Origin: Ardenticatenales bacterium
Lineage (GTDB): Bacteria; Chloroflexota; Anaerolineae; Epilineales; Epilineaceae
Direction: 5' to 3'
Length of the DNA: 64,000 nucleotides
Assembly (NCBI GenBank): GCA_020853525.1
Contig: JADYYS010000030.1
Span: 122,391 to 186,390 of the forward strand
Position 1 is the stretch's first letter. The number at the start of each line of letters is the position of its first letter. Position numbers and translations under genes: made by a program. This document shows, in pieces, positions 53,684-61,435 of the stretch. The notes under the pieces were generated by a model. That model saw nothing but the letters and a program-made list of their open reading frames with translations, did not search any database and was not told the DNA's origin.

Positions 53684-54780
53684 CGCGCCCGCTCGTCCAG
53701 CGTGTCCCAGAGATTATCCGTCCCGCCGTCGGTCGCCGCAACCGCATCGTCCAGCCTGGCCCACAGCGTGTCGTCCTCCGTCGGCCAGACGGCGCGCACA
53801 TAGGCCATCACGTAGACGCCGATCGACCGCTGCGCCTCGTCCATCGCCCGCCGCAGCGCAGCGGCATCGTCCTCGAGGCGCGCCTTCAACGCGCCGGCCG
53901 ACGCCAGCGCGGCCGCCTGCCGCTTGAGGCCGAACCGCGCCTGCAAACGCAGCAGATCGCCGACCTCCGCCGCGCGCGCCGACCCGAAGTGCGCCTCGAC
54001 CGGTGCGAGGAGCGTGCGTACCTGGCGCAGCCGCTGGACGGCGCCGGCCTCCGCCTCGGTGACGCCGACGTCCGGCGCCAGCGCCTGGCGAAGCCACGAC
54101 CGCTCCTCGTGCAATCCCTGGACGATCATCGCCGCCACCGCCGCGACGCCGCACAGGCCGAGCCCGATCGCGCCGTAGACGCGCACCGCCGGCGACAGCA
54201 GATCCACGGCCGCCGTCCAGCCGTTGAACGTCACGTGCAGCGCCATCGCGGCCGCGAGCCCGCCCGCCAGCGCCGCCGCACGGCGGGCATCCCGCCCGAA
54301 CCGCCACCGCCCGAGGGCCACGCCCACCAGCGCACAGGCCGTGCCGTGCATGAGCGACGCCCCGAACACACGGTTGATGCTCATGCCCAGGCCGTCCGCA
54401 GCCGGTGCGCCGAGCAGGTAGACGAGGTTTTCGATCATCGCAAAGCCCGTGCCGGTGGCGAAGCCTAGGATCGCGCCGTCGACGAAGTACGTGAAGCTCG
54501 GCCGCCGCACCTGGTCCACGAGGACGAGCGCTTTCACCAGCTCCTCCGCGACCGGCGCCACGCCGACGATGACGACCGCCCTCGCCAGCGCGCCAAGCGC
54601 CGCGCCGTTGATCGCCAGGGCGATCCCGAACGAGGCGCAGCCCCAGCCGATGCACAAAACGACGGCGCGGCGGTCCGTCGAAGCATACAGGTCGAGCCGG
54701 CGCACGACGTACAGGAAGAGGAGCGGGATGAGAACGGAGACGACCGCTGCCGCGATCGTCGGCACGGCGCCGGTCGGCAT
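53680..54780 (-). CDS. PrsW-family intramembrane protease with C-terminal cytosolic domain
   Basis: A 366-residue polytopic protein. The PrsW core has about eight hydrophobic segments with the conserved PVAEELVKALVLVDQ, DGAILGFATGTGFAMIENLV and HGTACALVGVALG, then ALHVTFNGWTA, matching the Glu/His/Asn-type PrsW active site. In Bacillus subtilis, PrsW cuts an anti-sigma factor. About 130 soluble residues follow, ending in DTLWARLDDAVAATDGGTDN and LWDTLDERAR, two copies of a short motif. ATG at 54780 is 4 bp after the preceding stop. The protein could cleave the membrane protein encoded just upstream. Confidence 0.85.
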   Translation of the reverse strand: MPTGAVPTIAAAVVSVLIPLLFLYVVRRLDLYASTDRRAVVLCIGWGCASFGIALAINGAALGALARAVVIVGVAPVAEELVKALVLVDQVRRPSFTYFVDGAILGFATGTGFAMIENLVYLLGAPAADGLGMSINRVFGASLMHGTACALVGVALGRWRFGRDARRAAALAGGLAAAMALHVTFNGWTAAVDLLSPAVRVYGAIGLGLCGVAAVAAMIVQGLHEERSWLRQALAPDVGVTEAEAGAVQRLRQVRTLLAPVEAHFGSARAAEVGDLLRLQARFGLKRQAAALASAGALKARLEDDAAALRRAMDEAQRSIGVYVMAYVRAVWPTEDDTLWARLDDAVAATDGGTDNLWDTLDERAR

Positions 54781-54784
54781 CCGG

Positions 54785-55276
54785 CTAGCGGCGCCGGAGC
54801 CACGCGCCGGCGAGGCCGACGCCAAGCGCAACGAGCGCAGCGACGAGCAGCGACGGCGCGGCAAGGCCGGCCGCGGCGCCGCTCATGGAACCGGCCGTGC
54901 CCGCCGCGCCCGCCGACCACAGCGCCAGCGCCAGCACTGCTGCGAGCGAGCCGACGGCCAGCGCGGGACCGAGATCGATGCGCCCAAGGGCATCGCGCAG
55001 CCGAGCGAGCACACCGACGGCCTGTGCGCGCGGCGCCCCGTTCGGTTCCGGATCCGCACCTGCCTTCGCAGCCCGGCGGGCAATGCGCTCCATGACGATC
55101 GGCACGAGGTTCGGCGCAGCAACGGCCGCCGACGGCTCGCGCAAGGCCGCATGAAGCGCCACGAGGCGCAGGTCGTTCGCCGATTCGACGTCCGCGCCGG
55201 CAACGCGCTCATCGACAAAGCGACCGGCGCGCGCGGCGTCCGTCAAGGTGTCGAGCACGCGGTTGGGGTCCGCCAT
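54785..55276 (-). CDS. Membrane protein with anti-sigma-like layout, first gene of the PrsW operon
   Basis: A 163-residue protein. The N-terminal roughly 95 residues are cytosolic and helical (LTDAARAGRFVDERVAGADV, LREPSAAVAAPNLVPIVMER), and two hydrophobic helices follow near the C terminus. A cytosolic domain followed by membrane helices is the usual anti-sigma arrangement, but the zinc-binding His-Cys-Cys signature is missing. ATG at 55276 has GTGAGG upstream; ATG at 55282 is an alternative. Whether it binds the ECF factor at 50946 is untested. Confidence 0.68.
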   Translation of the reverse strand: MADPNRVLDTLTDAARAGRFVDERVAGADVESANDLRLVALHAALREPSAAVAAPNLVPIVMERIARRAAKAGADPEPNGAPRAQAVGVLARLRDALGRIDLGPALAVGSLAAVLALALWSAGAAGTAGSMSGAAAGLAAPSLLVAALVALGVGLAGAWLRRR

Positions 55277-55330
55277 GGCCATCCTCACCCCCGTGGGTTC
55301 GCTCCCCGAGCGCGCCGCTGCGAGCTGTGC

Positions 55331-55336
55331 AGTATA
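55331..55336 (-). promoter_or_regulatory. -10 box (TATACT) of the PrsW/MinD operon
   Basis: TATACT on the minus strand, about 55 bp upstream of the ATG at 55276. It sits immediately next to a 12-bp-arm palindrome that would lie in the -35 region and could be an operator. Confidence 0.5.
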
Positions 55337-55340
55337 CACA

Positions 55341-55370
55341 CGCCGGGCGCGGCTTGTTCCGCGCCCGGCG
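55341..55370. promoter_or_regulatory. Perfect palindrome beside the PrsW operon promoter
   Basis: Arms cgccgggcgcgg (55341-55352) and ccgcgcccggcg (55359-55370) enclose a 6-nt cttgtt loop. Its place between divergent genes, over the expected -35 region of the minus-strand promoter, fits an operator; it could also be an unlinked hairpin. Confidence 0.7.
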
Positions 55371-55402
55371 CCGGAAAGCCCACACCAAGCGACGGACCGT
55401 GG

Positions 55403-55411
55403 TGTTAGGAT
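55403..55411 (+). promoter_or_regulatory. Extended -10 element of the VWA-protein gene
   Basis: TGTTAGGAT matches TGN-TAnnnT and is about 94 bp before the ATG at 55505. No -35 hexamer is evident. Confidence 0.4.
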
Positions 55412-55504
55412 GAGTGGGGACGGCGGCTGGGGGACGAGGGATCGGCGTACAGCGCCACCGCATCGACGAGGCACACCCGCACGTCGACGAACCAGGAGCG
55501 ACGG

Positions 55505-57079
55505 ATGCACACGCGAACGACCCCCACGGCTTCGGCGGTCCACGATTCGGCGCAGCGCGCACTGTGGACGGTGATCCTCTCCGCCGCGTTCGCCGTCGGA
55601 GCCGCATCGGCGCCCGGGTCGTCGCCCGACGCGCCGCGTTCGATCGACGGGCGACGCGCACACGCACAGGCGCCCGCCCCGCGCGACGTCCTGCCGCGGC
55701 GCGTCCATCTGCCGTTCGTTCTCAAATCACCCCTGTGCCGCGTCGAAGGCACGTACGTCGACGTCGTCCTCGTCCTCGACCGCTCGACCTCGATGCGGCG
55801 CTCGATCGAGCCCGGAACGCTCTCCAAGAACGATGCGGCGATTCAGGCAGCGCACGACTTCGTCGGGCTGCTCGACCTGAAGCCCGATGCCGCCGGCCGG
55901 AGCGATCAGGTGGCCGTCGTAGGCTTCAACGACACGGCTTGGACCGCCCAGCCGCTGACGGACGATGCCGCGGCGGCCGGCGCGGCGCTCGACGGGATCG
56001 CCGACACGCTGTCGGACGGCACGCGGCTCGACCTCGCCTTCACCGGCGCCGCCTCGGCGCTGGCGGGCGCCGGGCGGCGCAGCGCGAACAAGGCGCTCAT
56101 CGTCGTGCTGACGGACGGCCTGCCCAACCGAGTGCCCTTCGGTCCGGGGAGCCCGTACCCCGGCAGCCTGCGCCAGGAGGACGCCGTGCTCCAGGCGGCC
56201 GCGTCCGCCAAGGCGCCCGGCGCGCGCGTCTACACGATCGGCCTCGGCGGCGCGACCGACATCTCGGTGGATCTGCTGACCGCGTGCGCCAGCGATCCGT
56301 CCTACTTCCACCACGCCCCGCGACCGGAGGACCTCGCCGCGATCTATGGCCGGATCGCCACCCAGCGCCGGATCTGCGACCCGCCCCCGACCGCGACGCC
56401 GGTCCCGCCGACCGCGACGCCCACCGTGACACCGAGGCCGAGCCCGACGGCGTGCATCCCGTCCGTCACGCACACGGACGTCTCCGTCGTCCTCGACCTG
56501 TCGACATCGATGAACCGCGCGACGCGCAGCGGCCAGACGCGCTTGGACGCGGCGCTCGCGGCGGCGCGGCAGCTGGTCGGCCTGCTCCGCTTCACGCCGG
56601 ACGCGCGCGGCGGATACGACCAAGTGGCGATCAGCGGCTTCCACGGCGAAGCGTTCACGGCGATCGGCTTGACACGGGACGCGGCGGCGGCGGACGCCGC
56701 GCTGCAGGACTTGGCCCAGCGACTGAACCGCGGCACCCGACTCGACCTCGCGTTCGTTCAGGGCCAAGCGGCGCTCGACGCCGGCCCGCGGGGGATCGGC
56801 AACACGCCGGCGCTCGTCGTCCTGACGGACGGTCAGCCGAACGGCGTGCCGGCGGATCCGGGGCTCACGGACGCCGAGACCGTCCTCGAGCGCGCCGCGC
56901 GCGCGAAGGCGGCCGGCACGACGGTGTTCACGGTCGGGCTGGGCGATCCGGACGAGATCGATCGGGCGCTCCTGCAAGCCGCCGCGAGCGACCCGTCGCT
57001 CTTCTTCGAGGCACCGGACGGCGACGACCTCGCGGCGATCTACCGCCGGATCGCGGGCCGGCTCACGGGTTGTCCGTAG
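55505..57079 (+). CDS. Exported protein with two von Willebrand factor A domains
   Basis: A 524-residue exported protein. A signal peptide and a disordered stretch are followed by RRVHLPFVLKSPLC. Two VWA domains each have a metal-ion-dependent adhesion motif: VVLVLDRSTSMRRS (near residue 85) and VSVVLDLSTSMNRATR (near 325). They are separated by a Thr/Pro linker. Each domain ends with an IYGRIATQ/IYRRIAGR segment, showing an internal duplication. Such proteins bind ligands through Mg or Ca. ATG at 55505 follows AGGAG. Its end overlaps that of the convergent Pls gene. Confidence 0.87.
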   Translation: MHTRTTPTASAVHDSAQRALWTVILSAAFAVGAASAPGSSPDAPRSIDGRRAHAQAPAPRDVLPRRVHLPFVLKSPLCRVEGTYVDVVLVLDRSTSMRRSIEPGTLSKNDAAIQAAHDFVGLLDLKPDAAGRSDQVAVVGFNDTAWTAQPLTDDAAAAGAALDGIADTLSDGTRLDLAFTGAASALAGAGRRSANKALIVVLTDGLPNRVPFGPGSPYPGSLRQEDAVLQAAASAKAPGARVYTIGLGGATDISVDLLTACASDPSYFHHAPRPEDLAAIYGRIATQRRICDPPPTATPVPPTATPTVTPRPSPTACIPSVTHTDVSVVLDLSTSMNRATRSGQTRLDAALAAARQLVGLLRFTPDARGGYDQVAISGFHGEAFTAIGLTRDAAAADAALQDLAQRLNRGTRLDLAFVQGQAALDAGPRGIGNTPALVVLTDGQPNGVPADPGLTDAETVLERAARAKAAGTTVFTVGLGDPDEIDRALLQAAASDPSLFFEAPDGDDLAAIYRRIAGRLTGCP

Positions 57080-60000
57080 CCGCCGCGTTCGCAAAGGCGG
57101 GCCGTGGGACGGCCTTCGTCGGACAGCCCGCGTAGACGCCGCCCGCTGCCAGCACATCGCCCTTCATCACGACGCCGTGCGGCAGCAACCGGGCGCCGGC
57201 CCCGACCGTGGCGCCGTAGAACACGACCGCGTTGTCGCCGATCGTGGCGCCCGGGCCGATCCGAACGTGGTCGATCTTGAGGATGCGATCCTCGAAGCTG
57301 TGCGCCTGGAACTGGCCGAGGACGATCGCGTCGTTGCCGAAGTGGAGCATGTCGGGGTCGACGACGTGCGCGAAGCCGGGTCCAAGCACGACGCGCTTGC
57401 CGATGTCCATCCCGAACAGGCGCAACACCGCGTTCAACCACAGCGTCCCCTCGAGCGGCGCCAGCACGCCGTGCGCCCAGATGCCCCACGCCATGTAGAA
57501 GAAGTCCCACCGCCCGCACCAGCACGACCAGAAGGCATGCTGCCCCGGCTTCACCCGGCCGAGCAGCGCCCACTTGAGGACCACCACCGAGGCGACGAGG
57601 ACGGCCGCCGCCGCCAGCGTCGCGGCGGGCACGAATACGCCAAGCAGCCAAACCGCGCCGAACGGCACCGGGCGGAGGCTCGCGGCAGCGTGGGCGACGA
57701 CGGCGAGCCAGCCGATCGCCACGCACGTCGGCCAGGCGGGCAGCGCGAAGCGAAGCGCCTCCCAGAATGCGCGCGTCCACCACCTGGCGGGGCCGGGGAC
57801 GTGCGTCAGCCGGCGGTCGGAGGGAACGAACGCGCGCCGGGGCAGGCGAAAGGGCGGGTGGCCGAACCATGCGACGCCGTTCGGCCCGGCCGCTGGCCCG
57901 CCGGAAGCGACCGGGTCGATCGCAGCGGGATCGGGCGCGGTGGCGACGCCGACGAACAAGGCGTCGGGCCAGCGGTGGCCTGCGGCGATCACGCTGTGGT
58001 TGCCGAGAAAGGTATCACGGCCGAGCGATGTGTCACGGACGGTGAAGGTGCCGCGGTCGACGCGCGGCCCGGCAAGGTAGATGCCGTCGGCGAGAAACGA
58101 ATCGGCGCCGATCGAAGTGCACTCCGGCACGGTATCGATGATCGTGCTGACCTCGCCGCCCGGCCCGATCCGCATGCCGGCGGCGCGCAGCCAGCCTCGC
58201 CAGAGCATCGAGCCCGACAGCCACGTGCCGGCCGATGCGAGCACGCCGGTCTTGAACATCGCCCGCGCCGCAGCCGCGCTGAGCCGGTCGTACGTTCCCG
58301 GGCGCACGCGCCCAACGGCGCGCATTGCCCCGACCTGGGCCGTGAGGCCGAGCACAAGGCCGAGCGCAGTCAGAACGACGGTCGCCCCCGCCAGCGCGGC
58401 CACGTCGCTCGGTGCGGTCAGCCAGTGAGCGACGTCATCGCCCGTCCACGAGGCCGTGCGGAGCACGACGGCGGCCGAGGCAAACAGCGGCGTCAGCCAC
58501 AGGACAGGGATGAGCGCGCGCCCGACGACGATCAGGAGCGCGTGAACGCCCGGCGACCACGCGCGCCCGCCGGAGATCGCCGGCGGCGCAGGCGACCGGT
58601 CATGCGGTCCGGCCGGGACGCCGTCCCAGCGCTCCCCCGGCGGGACCGCGGCGCCGCTGGCCAGGAATGACAAGGCGGTCAGCTGCCCGCCGCGGCCGAT
58701 CGCCGCGCCCGGCCCGACGCCGGCCCGCACGCCGAGCGTTGCGCCGTCGGCGAGCGTCACGGCATCGACGACGAGCTCGCCCCGCTCGAACGTGACCGGT
58801 CGCGCCGCGGCGTCCTGGCTGAGCGTCACGTCGTCGCCCAGCGAGAGGACATCCCAGCCACCGCAGCTCAGGTCCACGCCGCGGTGCACGTGCACCTGCC
58901 GGCCGACGTTTGCGCCGAGCGCCCGCAGCGCCGCGGACGTCCATGCCGTGCCGGCGATGAGCGCCCACGGCACTTTGCGGGCGGCGTGCGTCGCGATCCA
59001 GTGGCGGGTGTGGAAGGCGCCCCACACGGGGTGCCGCCCCGCCACGTACCGCCCGATGACGGTCCGCTTGACGAGCGCCGCCCACCCGATGGCCAGCGGC
59101 AGCGCAGCGAGCCGCGCCCCGCCGAGCGCAATCGGTATGAGGACGAACCCGCCGAAGAGTCCGACGCGCTGCAGCAGCCAGGGCCAGACGATGAGCACGG
59201 AGGCGTAGGCCAATGCGCTGCCGGCGACAAGGTGCACGGCCAGCCAGACGGTTTGGACGGCGATCATCCGGCGGGGGGCGGAGAGCGAACGTACGGGACG
59301 GGCAACGTGGGGGGATAGTGCCGAATGGGGGGAGTGGGCTGAGCGGGGGAATGGGACCAAGGGGTCGGATGAGGAGCGTGGGATGGCTTGCGCAGCGGAT
59401 CGGAGGCGCGCCGCAAGGCGAGCGACGGTCGGGGCTTCGTAGAGGTCGCGGACGCCGATTCCGGCAAGCGACGTCGGCGGATCATCGGGCAAAGCCGCCC
59501 GGTCGTCCCGCAGCGCCAGGATGACGGCAACGGCGGTCAGAGAGGTGCCGCCGAGGGCGGTGAAGAAGTCGTCGTCGGGATCGATGAGCGGCTGGGCCCG
59601 GCCGTCGACGGGGCGATCCGCGTCCTCGGCCAGGTCGAGCGCGGCGGCGAACGCCTGGGCGACGCGGCGCTCGGCCCAGTCGCCCGGACGCGCTGTGCCG
59701 GCGGCGCGAACACGGGGCCGCGCTTCGATCGGCGGCAGCGCGCGGCGGTCCAGCTTGCCCCCGACGCTCGTCGGCAGGTCGGACAGGAAGCCGAAGCGGC
59801 GGGGCACCATGTGATCGGGAAGGATCGCGCCAAGGGCGGCGGCGAGGGCGACGGCCTCCGGCGGCGCGTCGGATCGCTCCGGGACGATGTGGGCGACGAG
59901 GACGGCCGCCGGGCCGTCGCCCTGGACGCACGACGCGGCGGCGCGGACGCCGGGCAACGCGGCCAAGTGCGTGTCGATCGCCTCGAGCTCGATTCGGTGG

Positions 60001-61352
60001 CCCCTCAGCTTGACCTGCGCGTCGATCCGGCCGAGGTATGCCAGCGTGCCGTCGGCCATCCGCCGCACGCGGTCGCCCGTACGGTAGATCCGGCCCATGT
60101 GCGGGTGTATCGGGAAGCGCTCGTCGGTCAGCGCATCCTGGCCGAGGTAGCCGCGGGCGAGCGAGATGCCGCTGATGCAGAGCTCGCCGTCGGCGGCCAG
60201 GACGTGCGCCTCGCTGCCGTCGATCGCCCGGCCGATCGTCATGGGCTGCCCGGGCATCACGTCCGCGCGCACGACGGTCACCGTGCATTCGGTCGGGCCG
60301 TAGCCGTTCACCATCCGCCGGCCGCGCGACCAGGTGTCGGCCAGATCCTGGGGCAGCGCCTCGCCGCCGACGTACAGCAGGCGGAGCGCGGGCAGCGCGG
60401 TCGCGGGATCGTCGCAGGCCATCATCCGCAGCAGCGTCGGCGGTGGGCAGAGCACGGTGATCCGTTCGCGCGCGAGCCAGTCGACGAGGTCCGGGCCGAG
60501 GCGGACGGCGGCATCGTCCAGGACGACGAGCGTTGCACCGGAGGCGAACGCGAGCCACGTCTCCTCGATGGACGAGTCGTACGCGGGCGAGGAGCACTGG
60601 GCGACGCGGTCGTCGGGCGTGAGGGCGAAGGCGGCGACGTCCGAGGCGACGAGGTGGACGATGCTGCGGTGCTCGATCATCACGCCTTTGGGGCGGCCGG
60701 TGGTGCCGGACGTGTAGGTCAGGTAGGCGAGGTGGGCGGGGTGTACGGGGTGGGCGGGGTATACGATGTCGGTTGGCCTGCCGAGGGAGCCCTCAGCCCC
60801 CGACCCCCTCCCGAACCCCACCGCACCTCCGGTGCGGCGGGGACCCCATTGAAGAGTTGGGGGGAGGGGGAGGATGACGGGTTGAGGGGAAGGGGCTACC
60901 GCATCGGACGATTGCATTCGCGAACGATCGAAGATCCGGGCACCGAGGCGCTCGGCGCCGGCTTCGTCCGTCAGGATCGCGACGGGTGCGGCGTCGGCGA
61001 GGACGGCGGCGAGGTGGGGGTCGGGGAACGCAGGATCGAGGCAGACGTGGGCGGCGCCGGCGAGGAGGGTGCCGAGTTGGGCGGCGTACAGCGTGATCGT
61101 GTCGCGCGGGAGGAGGATGGCGACGCGGGCGTCGGGGGTGACGAGCGGGCGGAGACGGTCGGCGATGGCGGCGGCATCCGCGGCGAGTTCGGCGTAGCGG
61201 ATCGACGCGCGATGCGGGCGCGCAGGGCCGGGCGGCACCTCGACCGCGGTGCGGTCGGGGTGCCGGCGGGCGGTGGCGACGAAGACGTCGTGCAGGAGGG
61301 GACCGACCGGGGCGTCGGGCCGGACGGCGGTGGGTTCGGGCATGTCGGACAT
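57063..61352 (-). CDS. Pls/PosA-type adenylation-carrier-membrane protein with left-handed beta-helix domains
   Basis: A 1,429-residue multidomain protein. Residues about 20-540 are an amino-acid adenylation domain (LAYLTYTSGTTGRPKGVMIE, NGYGPTECTVTVVRADV, RIDAQVKLRGHRIELEAID). A carrier domain has DDFFTALGGTSLTAVAVI with the phosphopantetheine Ser. Then come membrane helices interleaved with three hexapeptide-repeat regions (GANVGRQVHVHRGVDL; PGGEVSTIIDTVPECTSIGA; VRIGPGATIGDNAVVFYG). This A-T-membrane layout is that of the Pls/PosA peptide synthetase family, which includes epsilon-poly-lysine synthetase. Residues about 150-191 are encoded by a REP-like repeat read in frame. The product is unknown. 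Confidence 0.88.
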   Translation of the reverse strand: MSDMPEPTAVRPDAPVGPLLHDVFVATARRHPDRTAVEVPPGPARPHRASIRYAELAADAAAIADRLRPLVTPDARVAILLPRDTITLYAAQLGTLLAGAAHVCLDPAFPDPHLAAVLADAAPVAILTDEAGAERLGARIFDRSRMQSSDAVAPSPQPVILPLPPTLQWGPRRTGGAVGFGRGSGAEGSLGRPTDIVYPAHPVHPAHLAYLTYTSGTTGRPKGVMIEHRSIVHLVASDVAAFALTPDDRVAQCSSPAYDSSIEETWLAFASGATLVVLDDAAVRLGPDLVDWLARERITVLCPPPTLLRMMACDDPATALPALRLLYVGGEALPQDLADTWSRGRRMVNGYGPTECTVTVVRADVMPGQPMTIGRAIDGSEAHVLAADGELCISGISLARGYLGQDALTDERFPIHPHMGRIYRTGDRVRRMADGTLAYLGRIDAQVKLRGHRIELEAIDTHLAALPGVRAAASCVQGDGPAAVLVAHIVPERSDAPPEAVALAAALGAILPDHMVPRRFGFLSDLPTSVGGKLDRRALPPIEARPRVRAAGTARPGDWAERRVAQAFAAALDLAEDADRPVDGRAQPLIDPDDDFFTALGGTSLTAVAVILALRDDRAALPDDPPTSLAGIGVRDLYEAPTVARLAARLRSAAQAIPRSSSDPLVPFPRSAHSPHSALSPHVARPVRSLSAPRRMIAVQTVWLAVHLVAGSALAYASVLIVWPWLLQRVGLFGGFVLIPIALGGARLAALPLAIGWAALVKRTVIGRYVAGRHPVWGAFHTRHWIATHAARKVPWALIAGTAWTSAALRALGANVGRQVHVHRGVDLSCGGWDVLSLGDDVTLSQDAAARPVTFERGELVVDAVTLADGATLGVRAGVGPGAAIGRGGQLTALSFLASGAAVPPGERWDGVPAGPHDRSPAPPAISGGRAWSPGVHALLIVVGRALIPVLWLTPLFASAAVVLRTASWTGDDVAHWLTAPSDVAALAGATVVLTALGLVLGLTAQVGAMRAVGRVRPGTYDRLSAAAARAMFKTGVLASAGTWLSGSMLWRGWLRAAGMRIGPGGEVSTIIDTVPECTSIGADSFLADGIYLAGPRVDRGTFTVRDTSLGRDTFLGNHSVIAAGHRWPDALFVGVATAPDPAAIDPVASGGPAAGPNGVAWFGHPPFRLPRRAFVPSDRRLTHVPGPARWWTRAFWEALRFALPAWPTCVAIGWLAVVAHAAASLRPVPFGAVWLLGVFVPAATLAAAAVLVASVVVLKWALLGRVKPGQHAFWSCWCGRWDFFYMAWGIWAHGVLAPLEGTLWLNAVLRLFGMDIGKRVVLGPGFAHVVDPDMLHFGNDAIVLGQFQAHSFEDRILKIDHVRIGPGATIGDNAVVFYGATVGAGARLLPHGVVMKGDVLAAGGVYAGCPTKAVPRPAFANAAATDNP
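59286..59376 (-). repeat. Low-complexity Ser/His/Pro linker region in the Pls-type gene
   Basis: The coding strand encodes SAHSPHSALSPHVARP between carrier and membrane parts, from short degenerate repeats. It is probably a flexible linker. Confidence 0.5.
60816..60842. repeat. REP-like inverted repeat inside the adenylation-domain coding sequence
   Basis: CCCCACCGCACC and GGTGCGGCGGGG form a stem with one mismatch around a TCC loop. It is flanked on both sides (about 60780-60892) by C- and G-rich sequence of the kind found in dispersed intergenic repeats. The whole unit stays in frame with the adenylation domain. Confidence 0.7.
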
Positions 61353-61435
61353 GATGCGCGATGCTGTGGCTCGGATGCACGGATTTGGGGGTGCGCGCGC
61401 CGACGCAGGACACGATCATCCGGCGCGCGGCGCCT

